Below, piece after piece: positions 33,480 through 41,799 of a stretch of 64,000 nt of DNA. This stretch comes from Methylomonas sp. (GTDB taxonomy: Bacteria; Pseudomonadota; Gammaproteobacteria; Methylococcales; Methylomonadaceae), in contig NZ_JALOBS010000020.1 of assembly GCF_023228165.1 (NCBI RefSeq), positions 38,958-102,957 of the forward strand, written 5' to 3'. The translations under genes were made by a program, and so were the position numbers. Each line of letters starts with the position of its first letter. The first letter of the stretch is position 1. The notes under the pieces were generated by a model. That model made no database searches, had not been told where the DNA came from, and worked only from the letters and a program-made list of their open reading frames with translations.

Positions 33480-34436
33480 ATGCAGAGCCTGGATGATATT
33501 CCCACGCAGGACCTCATAAAAGCGAAAACAGACTGTGGCGAATATGCGGTGTGGATAAAAAATATATATGAAGATTACCAGCGCAGATTAAACGCGTACA
33601 ATGCCGAGCAAATGCTGATTAATGAATGGAAAATGCGCGAAGCAGATCGTCTTGAGAGATTAAATAAATCGCGATACGCCGGCGATTACAAAATATGGGC
33701 TCAGAATTTTCCTGCCGGTCCTATTGATTGTTCGATTCTCGACGATTCTATTTGGGCATGGTGGCTTTGGGGAGAACCAGATAAAGAATGGCGAGTAAAA
33801 TGCACGACTTGCGGATTTGGAAGCAAGTGTGGCGAAATTGCCGTTAACCCATCTGTTTGCCAAACGTATCAATGGAAAACGGATCCATATTTCTTGGTTC
33901 AGGCTCAAATAGACAATGAACGCAAAGCAGACCCAGAGCCGAAACAAACAATTCCGAAGCCAGAATTAATTACGCCGCCTTCGATGAATTGCCAAATCTG
34001 CGTACAGGAAACGATAACACAGGACATTATCGCGGCAGGAAAAGTAAACACAACATCGTCAAGCGTAATGGAATGTACTCAAAATATCGACAACGCAATC
34101 GCAAAAAGAAACGCGGAAAATACCGTAGACCCTCCAGTGGACACCGGCAATGAAGATTCCGGCTCAATGCCATCATATTTAGACCCACCACCGCCATCGC
34201 AAAACCGCGGTCGAACCCCAACAGATCCAACTCCAATACCGCAAATAATCGATCCGAGCCCATCAACATCGCCAGATGATGCGATTAATGCGGATGCGGA
34301 TGCGGATGCGGCATCTGCGAAACGAAAGAAAATCGCGATTTTCGCAATCATCTTCATTTTGGTCATCATTGTAATTATTACGGCGGCGATTCTCTTGTGG
34401 CGAAACAGTGGCGGTAATTCGCCGAAAACGGCATAA
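33480..34436 (+). CDS. C-anchored Cys-rich membrane protein, candidate A16/G9/E199L-type entry protein
   Basis: 318 residues from the ATG at 33480; the frame opens 13 codons earlier, but AAAATATAA lies in that stretch. The ectodomain has paired cysteines (CTTCGFGSKCG, CQICVQ, MECTQN) and a Trp-rich patch (WAWWLWGEPDKEW). A Pro/Asp-rich linker and a single C-terminal TM helix (about 292-314, IAIFAIIFILVIIVIITAAI) follow. The Cys-rich ectodomain with C-terminal anchor, next to the L1R-like gene, suggests the poxvirus A16/G9/J5 - ASFV E199L fusion-complex family. The link is tentative. Confidence 0.6.
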   Translation: MQSLDDIPTQDLIKAKTDCGEYAVWIKNIYEDYQRRLNAYNAEQMLINEWKMREADRLERLNKSRYAGDYKIWAQNFPAGPIDCSILDDSIWAWWLWGEPDKEWRVKCTTCGFGSKCGEIAVNPSVCQTYQWKTDPYFLVQAQIDNERKADPEPKQTIPKPELITPPSMNCQICVQETITQDIIAAGKVNTTSSSVMECTQNIDNAIAKRNAENTVDPPVDTGNEDSGSMPSYLDPPPPSQNRGRTPTDPTPIPQIIDPSPSTSPDDAINADADADAASAKRKKIAIFAIIFILVIIVIITAAILLWRNSGGNSPKTA

Positions 34437-34440
34437 TGAA

Positions 34441-34473
34441 AAAAAATAATCAATCTTCGCAGTGTTATTTTTT
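34441..34473. terminator. A/T-stem hairpin between convergent genes
   Basis: AAAAAATAA and TTATTTTTT pair perfectly (9 bp) around a 15-nt loop, 5 nt after the stop codon. Confidence 0.55.
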
Positions 34474-34499
34474 GTCCTTTTCTTCGTGTTAATTTTCTC

Positions 34500-35003
34500 T
34501 TAATTCCTTTTTGCTTCTTCGTTTGGCTTCTTATCGCCGGGAAGCACAACACCAGCAAGCGCGTCTTCATTATACGCTGGCGCAGTGGGGTCGAGCGGGA
34601 ATTGCGATAAATAAGCAATCGCCGGACTAACAATGGAACGCCAAAGATTGAAAATGTTTTCGCGCTCACTGTACATCGATGCCATCGCAGCCATCGTTCC
34701 CTGCGCGATAAGATAAAGTGGAGTGTGCTTATCATCGATAAAAGCCATTAAATCAGCTGTCGTAGTGGATTCCATTGATGGCAAATGGAATGCTGCCAAC
34801 TCCTTGCGCAAATGCGGCGGCATACCCAACAATGCGAAAGAATGCTGCATGCGTTCGCCCAAATAGAGAACATCGCGCTTGTCATCGATTGCCAATTGCG
34901 GCTTATTTTCTGCATCAGGCGCGCGCTTGAATATTGGCTTCAATAGCTGCCTGATGACTTCCGACGCGATTTCACGCCACCGTTCGACTTGAGCAATGCT
35001 CAT
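34500..35003 (-). CDS. Unknown helical protein
   Basis: 167 residues, unrecognised, predicted mostly helical, no TM. The tail is polar (GDKKPNEEAKRN). CATATATAAAC lies upstream of the ATG, as at late-type genes in this block. It is divergent from the ADP-ribosylglycohydrolase gene with only 19 nt between starts. Confidence 0.65.
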   Translation of the reverse strand: MSIAQVERWREIASEVIRQLLKPIFKRAPDAENKPQLAIDDKRDVLYLGERMQHSFALLGMPPHLRKELAAFHLPSMESTTTADLMAFIDDKHTPLYLIAQGTMAAMASMYSERENIFNLWRSIVSPAIAYLSQFPLDPTAPAYNEDALAGVVLPGDKKPNEEAKRN

Positions 35004-35022
35004 TCTTTAAGAGAGTTTATAT

Positions 35023-36066
35023 ATGGCGTACGATTGTATTTTTAAAATTGAAAGTAGAGTGTTACGAAAATATAAAATGAGCTCGCGCGATTCAATGCCG
35101 AACTATGAAAGATGCCTTCATATGCTTTATGGATTAGCTGTTGGCGATGCAATAGGATTGCCATTTGAACACGATAGACAGCGAATTCGCCCAGTACTCA
35201 TAGATATAGATGAAGGTGGATTTGATTTACACTCGCATTTCCAAGGAAATCGGCTAATCGCTGGTGGGCAAGTTTCCGATGAAACAGAACAAATGATAAT
35301 ATTATTGAGCGGCATTGCAGAACGAGGAGGAATATATTCGCGCGAATATGCAATTAGCGCATATATGGAATGGGCAAATAGCAAAACGCCTTTTGTCGAT
35401 GTAAATGCACGAAATTTATTTCAAAGAGTGAAAACGGTGGGCGGATACAATCGGCGATGCGCAAAATTCGCGCCAGAAAGAGTGTTATCGAATGCGGCGA
35501 TTGCCAGATGCGCACCAATCGCGCTCTTGCGCGACAGCGATTCTATTGCGGCACAAGATTGTTCAATAACAAATCCAGCGCCAGAATGCATCGCTGCTGA
35601 ACAAGCGTATACATTATTTTTAAAATCTCTTCTTCGAGGCGATCACATTACAGCCGGAATGGAAACGATTATCGCCGCGTGTTTCGCGAAAACTGGCAAT
35701 AATGCCATTGATGTCGCATATGTGCAGGCTACAGCGCGCGCAAATCGCGATATGGTATCAAATAAAAGCTTCTATGCGCATGCTATTTATTGTGCGATAT
35801 ATGCAACGCTGTATTTCAATTCGATGAGTGACGCAATGGATTGGGTTGTCTCATTTCCATCAACGGATTCTGATACAAATGCGGCAGTTGTTGGCGCGGT
35901 TATCGGCGCGAAAATGGGGAATGCTCTGCGCGATGATGCGCGCTATATGCGCAATTTGCAACTGGTTCTTGCATGTAATCCAGATAGCGGCAGTATTTCC
36001 CGCCCAGAGAAATATCATCCTCGGCACATAGAAGGCTGCGTGAAAGCTATTTTCGCCACTTTGTAG
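35023..36066 (+). CDS. ADP-ribosylglycohydrolase (ARH/DraG family)
   Basis: 347 residues as read; a second ATG at 35077, preceded by AATATAAA, would give 329 and removes a non-homologous N-terminus, so it may be the true start. Family motifs: LYGLAVGDAIGLPFE (start of the fold), GGQVSDETEQM (the usual T/S-D-D-T metal motif, here S-D-E-T), and STDSDTNAAVVGAVIGAKMG (the D-x-D-T motif near the C-terminus). ARH enzymes remove ADP-ribose from Arg, Ser or other protein residues. In a virus this could undo host ADP-ribosylation. The Asp-to-Glu change at the first metal site is worth noting. Confidence 0.85.
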   Translation: MAYDCIFKIESRVLRKYKMSSRDSMPNYERCLHMLYGLAVGDAIGLPFEHDRQRIRPVLIDIDEGGFDLHSHFQGNRLIAGGQVSDETEQMIILLSGIAERGGIYSREYAISAYMEWANSKTPFVDVNARNLFQRVKTVGGYNRRCAKFAPERVLSNAAIARCAPIALLRDSDSIAAQDCSITNPAPECIAAEQAYTLFLKSLLRGDHITAGMETIIAACFAKTGNNAIDVAYVQATARANRDMVSNKSFYAHAIYCAIYATLYFNSMSDAMDWVVSFPSTDSDTNAAVVGAVIGAKMGNALRDDARYMRNLQLVLACNPDSGSISRPEKYHPRHIEGCVKAIFATL

Positions 36067-36088
36067 TTGTGCCGATTCGCGAGGAATT

Positions 36089-36104
36089 CTTTTTTTTGAA
36101 ATAA
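36089..36104 (+). promoter_or_regulatory. T-run/GAAAT promoter-like motif
   Basis: CTTTTTTTTGAAATAA-type block about 35 nt before the ATG at 36137, one of the clearest copies. Confidence 0.5.
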
Positions 36105-36136
36105 TTGGATGAAAAGAATACATCCTATAAAAAAAG

Positions 36137-36769
36137 ATGACATCCTACGGATTCTCTATTCCCGCGGATGCCGATTTCTCGCCGAATTACTCGCATATCG
36201 TTTTGCATCTTCCGCCGAGGGATTTAAGGGTGAATGAAATATCGCGCGAATCAACGCATTTGTCAAAAACTCTTCTTTGTGCTTATGGCAAATTCTCTCA
36301 ATATGTTTGCGTATGGTTCAATCCGACAGACTTTACTATTAACGTATATGTCGGCGTTTCTCTCCCCGCAGATTGCGTCCACTGCGGCAATTTTAAAATC
36401 AAACTACCGCCTGATATCGTGATTTGCCAAACAACGAGCGAATACCCAGCTATTAGTGCGTTTTGCAGACTTTCATGCATGATGAACCAGAACTGGCAAT
36501 TTTTCTTGCCGCTTTTTCGCGAAGAATATTGGCTATTAGTCGCGGCAATGGTCTTTATTTTAGATATGGACGCAACGAATAATAGCGTGGTTACATTGGA
36601 AAGAAATCAACTCGCACCGAGTTATTTCGGAGTGGATAACTGGATGTTCTGTTATCCGCCGATGACGCAAAATGATGAACAAGAGAAGAAATTCGAGTAT
36701 TTTGCTCAAAAAATAATAAGTGGCACATTCCGCTTCTTTTCGGGCGAAACGGCGAATAAAATCCAATAA
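36137..36769 (+). CDS. Unknown protein
   Basis: 210 residues, not recognised. Beta-rich first half (YSHIVLHLPPRDL, YVCVWFNPTDFTINVYVG, CVHCG), and a helical second half with FFLPLFREEYWLLVAAM. No signal or TM. A strong T-run/GAAAT motif upstream suggests an early accessory gene. Its end meets the convergent next gene with 1 bp between. Confidence 0.65.
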   Translation: MTSYGFSIPADADFSPNYSHIVLHLPPRDLRVNEISRESTHLSKTLLCAYGKFSQYVCVWFNPTDFTINVYVGVSLPADCVHCGNFKIKLPPDIVICQTTSEYPAISAFCRLSCMMNQNWQFFLPLFREEYWLLVAAMVFILDMDATNNSVVTLERNQLAPSYFGVDNWMFCYPPMTQNDEQEKKFEYFAQKIISGTFRFFSGETANKIQ

Positions 36770-36770
36770 T

Positions 36771-37436
36771 TCACGCGCATGTCGCGAATCCGCCAGCACT
36801 CATCAAGAAAAACGCCTGATTCGCGGATGCAATGAGCTGTCTTTTTTTCGCTGCATCACTGCCAAATAATCGCGCATATCGCATGCGATCAGGCGCTAAT
36901 GCGAAGAAATCTTCCAGCGAATTAGAAAGTTGCAAAATTCCACTGCAATTTCCGCAGACGAATAACGGCGCGAATAATGCTGTCTGCGTTGCAAGTGATG
37001 CGCATAAAACCGTATTCACAATCGCGCTTTTCATTTGCGCCGAATCGGCGAGCAAACGCATTTCATTGCGAAAAAGTTGCCAATCAGCGCTTTTCTCGAA
37101 TCGCTTCCGAAATTCGCCAATTGCGCGCATGCATTCATCGATGCGAATTTTATCGTCGTGCGACGCATCTGTGCGCGACTTTTTCACAGGGGTGTATTTT
37201 CGAAATATATCGCGATGAGAAAGCGGATTAGTCAGCGATATTGGATACCACGTGCTATTTAATTGAATTTTTTCATATCTATCGAGCGCAATTCCGCGCT
37301 CTGGGCGATAGCGCAGCAATTTATCGCCCGATTCTCGCTGAACTGCGATTTCCGGCAATTCGCGACCCAGTGCAAATGCAGCGGCGATTATAGCAGTATT
37401 TATTTCATTCGCGCCACCGCGAAATAACAGATCCAT
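36771..37436 (-). CDS. Unknown protein
   Basis: 221 residues, unrecognised. The N-terminal half is charged, the C-terminal half rich in Ala/Leu/Phe with LFVCGNCSGILQL (possible half zinc site) and KKRQLIASANQAFFLMS. TATATAATATGG places a TATA-like box on the start codon, as at late-type genes. Confidence 0.65.
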   Translation of the reverse strand: MDLLFRGGANEINTAIIAAAFALGRELPEIAVQRESGDKLLRYRPERGIALDRYEKIQLNSTWYPISLTNPLSHRDIFRKYTPVKKSRTDASHDDKIRIDECMRAIGEFRKRFEKSADWQLFRNEMRLLADSAQMKSAIVNTVLCASLATQTALFAPLFVCGNCSGILQLSNSLEDFFALAPDRMRYARLFGSDAAKKRQLIASANQAFFLMSAGGFATCA

Positions 37437-37472
37437 ATTATATAAAACTCACGCGAAGCATTATTCGAGCCG

Positions 37473-38510
37473 ATGGCAAAATCTTCCTATCCCTCGATTG
37501 AAATGGCGAAACAATTTTCGCCGAGTGATGATATTGTTATTCCCGGATTTACAGATAAATTGCCGGCGGGATTTCTGCGTTTCTTTCAAGAAAATGAATA
37601 TGCCGAAATGACTCCATCTCTTGATGAATTTTTGCCGGCGATATATGAAAATCTCGGAATCCCAAGTGGATATTTTCATCCAAAAGTCATAGATATTGCC
37701 ATTTTCGCGCCATCACCCACAACGCGGGAGCTCGCCAAAGGCTCGAGCGCTACGCGAGACCTTAAATCGGCGATTGATGAATTTATCGCGGATAAAGATA
37801 CGAGGGAGGAGTGCATTCTTCTCGCTGGGCATCTTCATAATGCTGGGCATATGACTTCCATCTATTTGCGGCGAAACGACACTTCATCATCACGCGCATT
37901 TACTATTATACATATTGATCCGCTTATCACTTCGCACGCATACCGCGCATTACGCGAAATTGTGCGCGAATTAGCGCGAAATGTTGCCGAGGGTGCGGAA
38001 TTTCTTTCTCTTTGCGATATTTTGGGCAATGATTCGCATGATGGCGCTGAACACTCGCGCAGCGAGCGAGGCTCCGCCGAACACGCCATGCAACGCGCTG
38101 ATTATTCATTTTGGGATAGCGGAACGTGCGTGTTGTGGTCAATAATCTGCGCTTCTCTTAGATTTATTCATCCTGCGTTATTCGGATGGATGACTATTCC
38201 CGATTCAATTCGCGCTTTCGAGCAAATGATGGATGTTGGCAAATTTCCGAGGAATTATCCATCTTTTCTCGCTGCATATCTTGTTTGGCGCGTGAATGGC
38301 GATAAATTCGCAGAGAAATGGGAAATCGAAAAAAAGATAAGCGAATTATTGCGCGAAAGCGGATTAACGCGCGGGCGAATGCGACACCTCGGCGGCAAAT
38401 TCGCATCATTCGCGGATTTTGGCAACCCTGCGCTCATTGCGCAATCTGCGCGAATGGCGCGAATGTTGCGCGAAACGTATGGCAAAAGTATCTTTTTCGG
38501 CGGCGAATAA
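37473..38510 (+). CDS. Probable Ulp1/YopJ-like cysteine protease
   Basis: 345 residues. The predicted triad is H126 (AGHMTSIYLRR, strand after His as in C48/C55 peptidases), D149 (FTIIHIDPL) and C219 in WDSGTCVLWSIIC, which resembles the Q-x-x-SG-x-C-G element of Ulp1-type enzymes. NCLDVs use such proteases to process virion polyproteins (ASFV pS273R) or to remove SUMO/ubiquitin. Two element-coded inserts lie in linkers, TTRELAKGSSATRDLK (about 83-98) and EHSRSERGSAEHA (193-205). The second falls between D149 and C219 without breaking the frame. The family call is by motif only. Confidence 0.6.
   Translation: MAKSSYPSIEMAKQFSPSDDIVIPGFTDKLPAGFLRFFQENEYAEMTPSLDEFLPAIYENLGIPSGYFHPKVIDIAIFAPSPTTRELAKGSSATRDLKSAIDEFIADKDTREECILLAGHLHNAGHMTSIYLRRNDTSSSRAFTIIHIDPLITSHAYRALREIVRELARNVAEGAEFLSLCDILGNDSHDGAEHSRSERGSAEHAMQRADYSFWDSGTCVLWSIICASLRFIHPALFGWMTIPDSIRAFEQMMDVGKFPRNYPSFLAAYLVWRVNGDKFAEKWEIEKKISELLRESGLTRGRMRHLGGKFASFADFGNPALIAQSARMARMLRETYGKSIFFGGE
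37722..37760. repeat. Palindromic element in protease gene
   Basis: CGCGGGAGCTCGCCAAAGGC then TCGAGCGCTACGCGAGACC. Codes TRELAKGSSATRD. A second-class copy (ACTCGCGCAGCGAGCGAGGC) lies at 38051-38085 in the same gene. Confidence 0.75.
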
Positions 38511-38546
38511 TGGCTCTTTTCGCTATAATTTGAGCCGCCAGTGAAG

Positions 38547-38558
38547 TTTTTTTGAAAT
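38547..38558 (+). promoter_or_regulatory. T-run/GAAAT promoter-like motif
   Basis: TTTTTTTGAAAT about 25 nt before the ATG at 38583. Confidence 0.5.
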
Positions 38559-38582
38559 GATGTTCTTCCTTCTTTATAGAAT

Positions 38583-39737
38583 ATGGGGGAATTCGTCATT
38601 ACATCAGAAAATGATGAAGAAGCAATAAATATTCTTCCAGAACCGGAAGATGGCTTGCCAGATTTGAAAACGGCGATTTTTGCTGCGCAAGAAAATGCAC
38701 ATGCCTTGGAACGCGCGCTACATCAGGATCACGGAATTATTCTACCGATAATTATTCGTCTCGTAGAGGAAAACGCCATTCCAATTGTCACGCTTGAAAT
38801 AATAGCGAAAACAGTTATAGGCGGTTTTTTATTCCACGAGAATATTATCGAATGTATCGCCGCACACAAAGAAGAAGCGGTTATTTCGTATTGCAAAAGT
38901 TTATTAAATCATGATGCGCCTCAGTATACATTTCCATATTATATCAGTCATTTTTACAAAAAGTCACCGAACATCGCAAAAGCATTTATATTCGTGTGGG
39001 TTCTGCAAAATTCGTTCTATCGTGTTATTCTTGATTATGTGATAAAATATTTTATCATCCTTGAATTTCAGAAAGAAGATGAAGATGAAGGCGATATTGT
39101 GGCGGAATTTAATTTCATTCTTAATTATGATGTCGCGGAATGCGCGTGTATCGTTGCGCAGACTTCTATTTTAGATATTATTTTCGCGCGTATCAACAGA
39201 ATGAAATCTGTGATTCATAAACATCTTCTTTTAGCAATTATACAATTTTTACCGCGCGATAGACGTGGACTATTTATTCTTCGAAACGACCAACTCCATC
39301 TTTTACTTGCATCGCTGAATTTGCTTGGTAATGAGCAATCGCCATTATTTCCGGATTTAATACGCTGTCTTTCATTTGAGCCTTTTAATTTATGGAGTGT
39401 CATATTATCCAATTTGGCATGCGGCAGTGTTGTGGAATTTGAGATAATGCGAAAATATTCGCCCTTCAAAAAAGTTGAATACAGCGATAAAAGCGCGTTT
39501 GAGATAATGAAAGGTATGAACAAACGGCGATGGTATTATGAAGAATTTGCAAAATATGAGACTTATTTTATCGCAGTAGAACTATTTCGCTGCGCATGCG
39601 TTTTGCGATGCTCCGAGGATAGTCCATTTGCACTAATCGCAGGAAATCAGGAAATCGCGGAGATAATCACTGGATTTGCGAAGCCAAGTGAAACTTCGCA
39701 GTGCAGTATATACAATGGCGCAATCGCCGACGGATAA
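38583..39737 (+). CDS. Unknown protein, CPFALIA-tail family
   Basis: 384 residues, function unknown. The end SPFALIAGNQEIAEIITG matches the CPFALIA-EEYARLI tail of the two genes at the left end, and the upstream promoter motif is the same. The body is helix-rich with many short hydrophobic/charged alternations. Likely an early host-interaction solenoid. The next gene starts inside its last 23 nt. Confidence 0.7.
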   Translation: MGEFVITSENDEEAINILPEPEDGLPDLKTAIFAAQENAHALERALHQDHGIILPIIIRLVEENAIPIVTLEIIAKTVIGGFLFHENIIECIAAHKEEAVISYCKSLLNHDAPQYTFPYYISHFYKKSPNIAKAFIFVWVLQNSFYRVILDYVIKYFIILEFQKEDEDEGDIVAEFNFILNYDVAECACIVAQTSILDIIFARINRMKSVIHKHLLLAIIQFLPRDRRGLFILRNDQLHLLLASLNLLGNEQSPLFPDLIRCLSFEPFNLWSVILSNLACGSVVEFEIMRKYSPFKKVEYSDKSAFEIMKGMNKRRWYYEEFAKYETYFIAVELFRCACVLRCSEDSPFALIAGNQEIAEIITGFAKPSETSQCSIYNGAIADG

Positions 39738-40575
39738 TGGGTTTGCAGTCAAACTCCTCACCACACTCGAAAAGAGAAATTCATTTCACGGGGTTCAAAT
39801 TTTACATGACGATTTATGGCATATTGACCACGCGCGGCAAAAATCATTAAAAATTCTATTGCGGAATATCGGCTACGGACATTATCCAATAATAACAAGC
39901 GAAAATGAACGAACAGAGCGCGTTGCAAGTATTGCTGAATTAATTTTGGAGGTTCGATACCCCATTGGCAATAAAATGCTTGCATGTTTGCTGGATAAAG
40001 CGCTGGATAAATTTATTCCTTTTTGTGATGAAATTCTGGCGAAATTCCTGGAGCGCACTTACGAAAATGAGACGGCGCCGCAAAATGACGATAGTTTCAC
40101 GCTCAATTTTCGTGGATACATTAGAGTAATCGATGAGATGAAAAATTATCAACGAAAAGAGCATTTTATTCACATCGCGATAAATATTTGGCTGCGAGTT
40201 ACGCGAAAATCGCCGGAAGAATTCGTTAAAGACACGCTGGATTGGCTCATCAGCCCGTATCTGATAGTGAGTTTTAATACGACGCAAACAATTACTGAAT
40301 TTCATATAATTAAATCTATCTTTGAGCATGACGAATCGGCAACAAAAAAAGTTTTCGCGCAAATGGGCAAATCTGTGCGAAAACGTCTTCTCGAGATGAT
40401 AGACGATAAAGGTGGTTTAGTATCGCCAGATTTCGCGCGGAGCGCTCGAGCACTGCGAAGCAGCGACCCCTCCGGGGGAGCCTTCGGCGATTTCTTTATC
40501 AAAGTGCATGATGAAATGATTCGATACAAAGAAGAAATCTCAGATTCCTGCCAAACAGTCTTTCCGCAGTTTTGA
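39715..40575 (+). CDS. Unknown protein with palindromic-element insertion
   Basis: 286 residues from the ATG at 39715 (TATATACAATGG). The frame opens 13 codons earlier, but the TATA-like box decides the start, which overlaps the preceding gene by 23 nt. Helix-rich and unrecognised; perhaps a divergent relative of the preceding protein. Residues near 243-259 (SARALRSSDPSGGAF) are coded by an element identical over 41 bp to an intergenic copy at 15735. The 3' end overlaps the convergent next gene by 36 bp. Confidence 0.65.
   Translation: MAQSPTDNGFAVKLLTTLEKRNSFHGVQILHDDLWHIDHARQKSLKILLRNIGYGHYPIITSENERTERVASIAELILEVRYPIGNKMLACLLDKALDKFIPFCDEILAKFLERTYENETAPQNDDSFTLNFRGYIRVIDEMKNYQRKEHFIHIAINIWLRVTRKSPEEFVKDTLDWLISPYLIVSFNTTQTITEFHIIKSIFEHDESATKKVFAQMGKSVRKRLLEMIDDKGGLVSPDFARSARALRSSDPSGGAFGDFFIKVHDEMIRYKEEISDSCQTVFPQF
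40446..40486. repeat. Palindromic element, coding copy of the 15735 element
   Basis: Identical over 41 bp to 15735-15775. Here it is read in frame as part of ARALRSSDPSGGAFG. Confidence 0.9.
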
Positions 40576-41730
40576 GAGATGCATCTGCGGAATTTTGTCG
40601 GCATAACTATCAACAAGCGCGTTCATCGCTTGCTTTTTTTGTTCTTCTGCGGCGGATTCATTGCCGGAATTTGTTGGCGAATCCGCCGCCGGATTCGCCG
40701 TCTTCGCATCGATATCCGCTACAATTTTCGCGGCGGAATCAAATATTTCTTTGCGATATGCATCAAGCGGAACTGCGAGATTTATATTTGGGTCGAGAAC
40801 ATCAAGAGAAGAAATATAACGTTCCATTCGTCCAATTTGGCAAACACTCGAATCGCCGTTTTCAATGCAATCCGCCATCGCGCCGACAAGCGCCGATTGC
40901 ATTTCCACCGATTGCGCGCTATTTTCTGGCAATTTTGAGCGCTCGTAAATCGCAGATAGTAAATCCATTTCTTGCGCGGCAAATTTATGGCAATAGGTAT
41001 TCGTTGTCGCAATGGTAAGAGTTTTTAGCGCTTTATCGCGAGTTTGCGCATCTTTTTCTTGCGCGATTATTCCATGGATTTGCGCTTCAGCTTGGTCATT
41101 AGACAGCGAATGTGGGCTTGTTTTGAGAATATATTCTGTATTTTGTGCCATTGCATTGGCAACACAAGAATCATGGACATTTTGCGGGTCTGCATGCCAC
41201 CGGCGAGCCTTTTCATCTGTAATTGGCGGTGGAACACAATCTTCATTTTGTGCAATTCCCCAGCGGTCGCGAAAATCCATCGTTACGCGGGCAATAAAAT
41301 CTTCATCGAACAAATTATCTCCCCCAAAGGGGTCGAGCCAAAGGCGAGCTTCTTCTTGCGGCTGCAATTCCACTGCTTCTTCATACGCGCCATTCGCTGC
41401 AGCGACAATATTTGCAAGAGTATGCGCGATATTTTGTTCTGCGGCAATGCGTTCCGGCGCGGCAAATGCGGTATGATGCCGATTTTCTTGCCGAATTATT
41501 GCGAGCGCATCTTCGGCATCATCAGCTTCGCGTGCCAATGCAGCAGCGCGAATAAAACGCGCGTCGCGCTCGCGTGTGTCGCGAAAATCATGAATAAACT
41601 GTCGCCGCCCATCGCGCGAATCGCACGCGTGAATCAATTTACCAATGGTTCGCTTTTTCTTGTAATTGAGCGATGCAAAGAATAAGATTAAGATAATAAG
41701 TATAACAAGTATAATAACGATTGCCGCCAT
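40540..41730 (-). CDS. N-anchored membrane protein with long helical domain
   Basis: 396 residues from the ATG at 41730; the frame opens 25 codons earlier without promoter support and over the next gene's start. TM helix 2-20 (AAIVIILVILIILILFFA), a basic stop, then a long, mostly helical, Ala/Asp/Glu-rich domain with a few cysteines. An element at 41319-41351 adds LWLDPFGGDN in frame. TATA-like CAATATAG lies before the ATG. Probable virion membrane protein; unrecognised. Confidence 0.7.
   Translation of the reverse strand: MAAIVIILVILIILILFFASLNYKKKRTIGKLIHACDSRDGRRQFIHDFRDTRERDARFIRAAALAREADDAEDALAIIRQENRHHTAFAAPERIAAEQNIAHTLANIVAAANGAYEEAVELQPQEEARLWLDPFGGDNLFDEDFIARVTMDFRDRWGIAQNEDCVPPPITDEKARRWHADPQNVHDSCVANAMAQNTEYILKTSPHSLSNDQAEAQIHGIIAQEKDAQTRDKALKTLTIATTNTYCHKFAAQEMDLLSAIYERSKLPENSAQSVEMQSALVGAMADCIENGDSSVCQIGRMERYISSLDVLDPNINLAVPLDAYRKEIFDSAAKIVADIDAKTANPAADSPTNSGNESAAEEQKKQAMNALVDSYADKIPQMHLSKLRKDCLAGI
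41319..41351. repeat. Palindromic element in membrane-protein gene
   Basis: CTCCCCCAAAGGGGTCGAGC then CAAAGGCGAGCT, a variant with AAAGG instead of GGAGG. It is read on the minus strand as ARLWLDPFGGD, a third frame. Confidence 0.8.
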
Positions 41731-41799
41731 ACTCACTATATTGAAAGCAACAAATTGAATTAATCGAAGTTGAAAAAATAGAGAAGTCGCGTTCTGCCC

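Noticed and set aside
41012..41685. Two long open frames on the plus strand
   Set aside because: Antisense shadows of the membrane-protein gene at 40540-41730; no motif or promoter.
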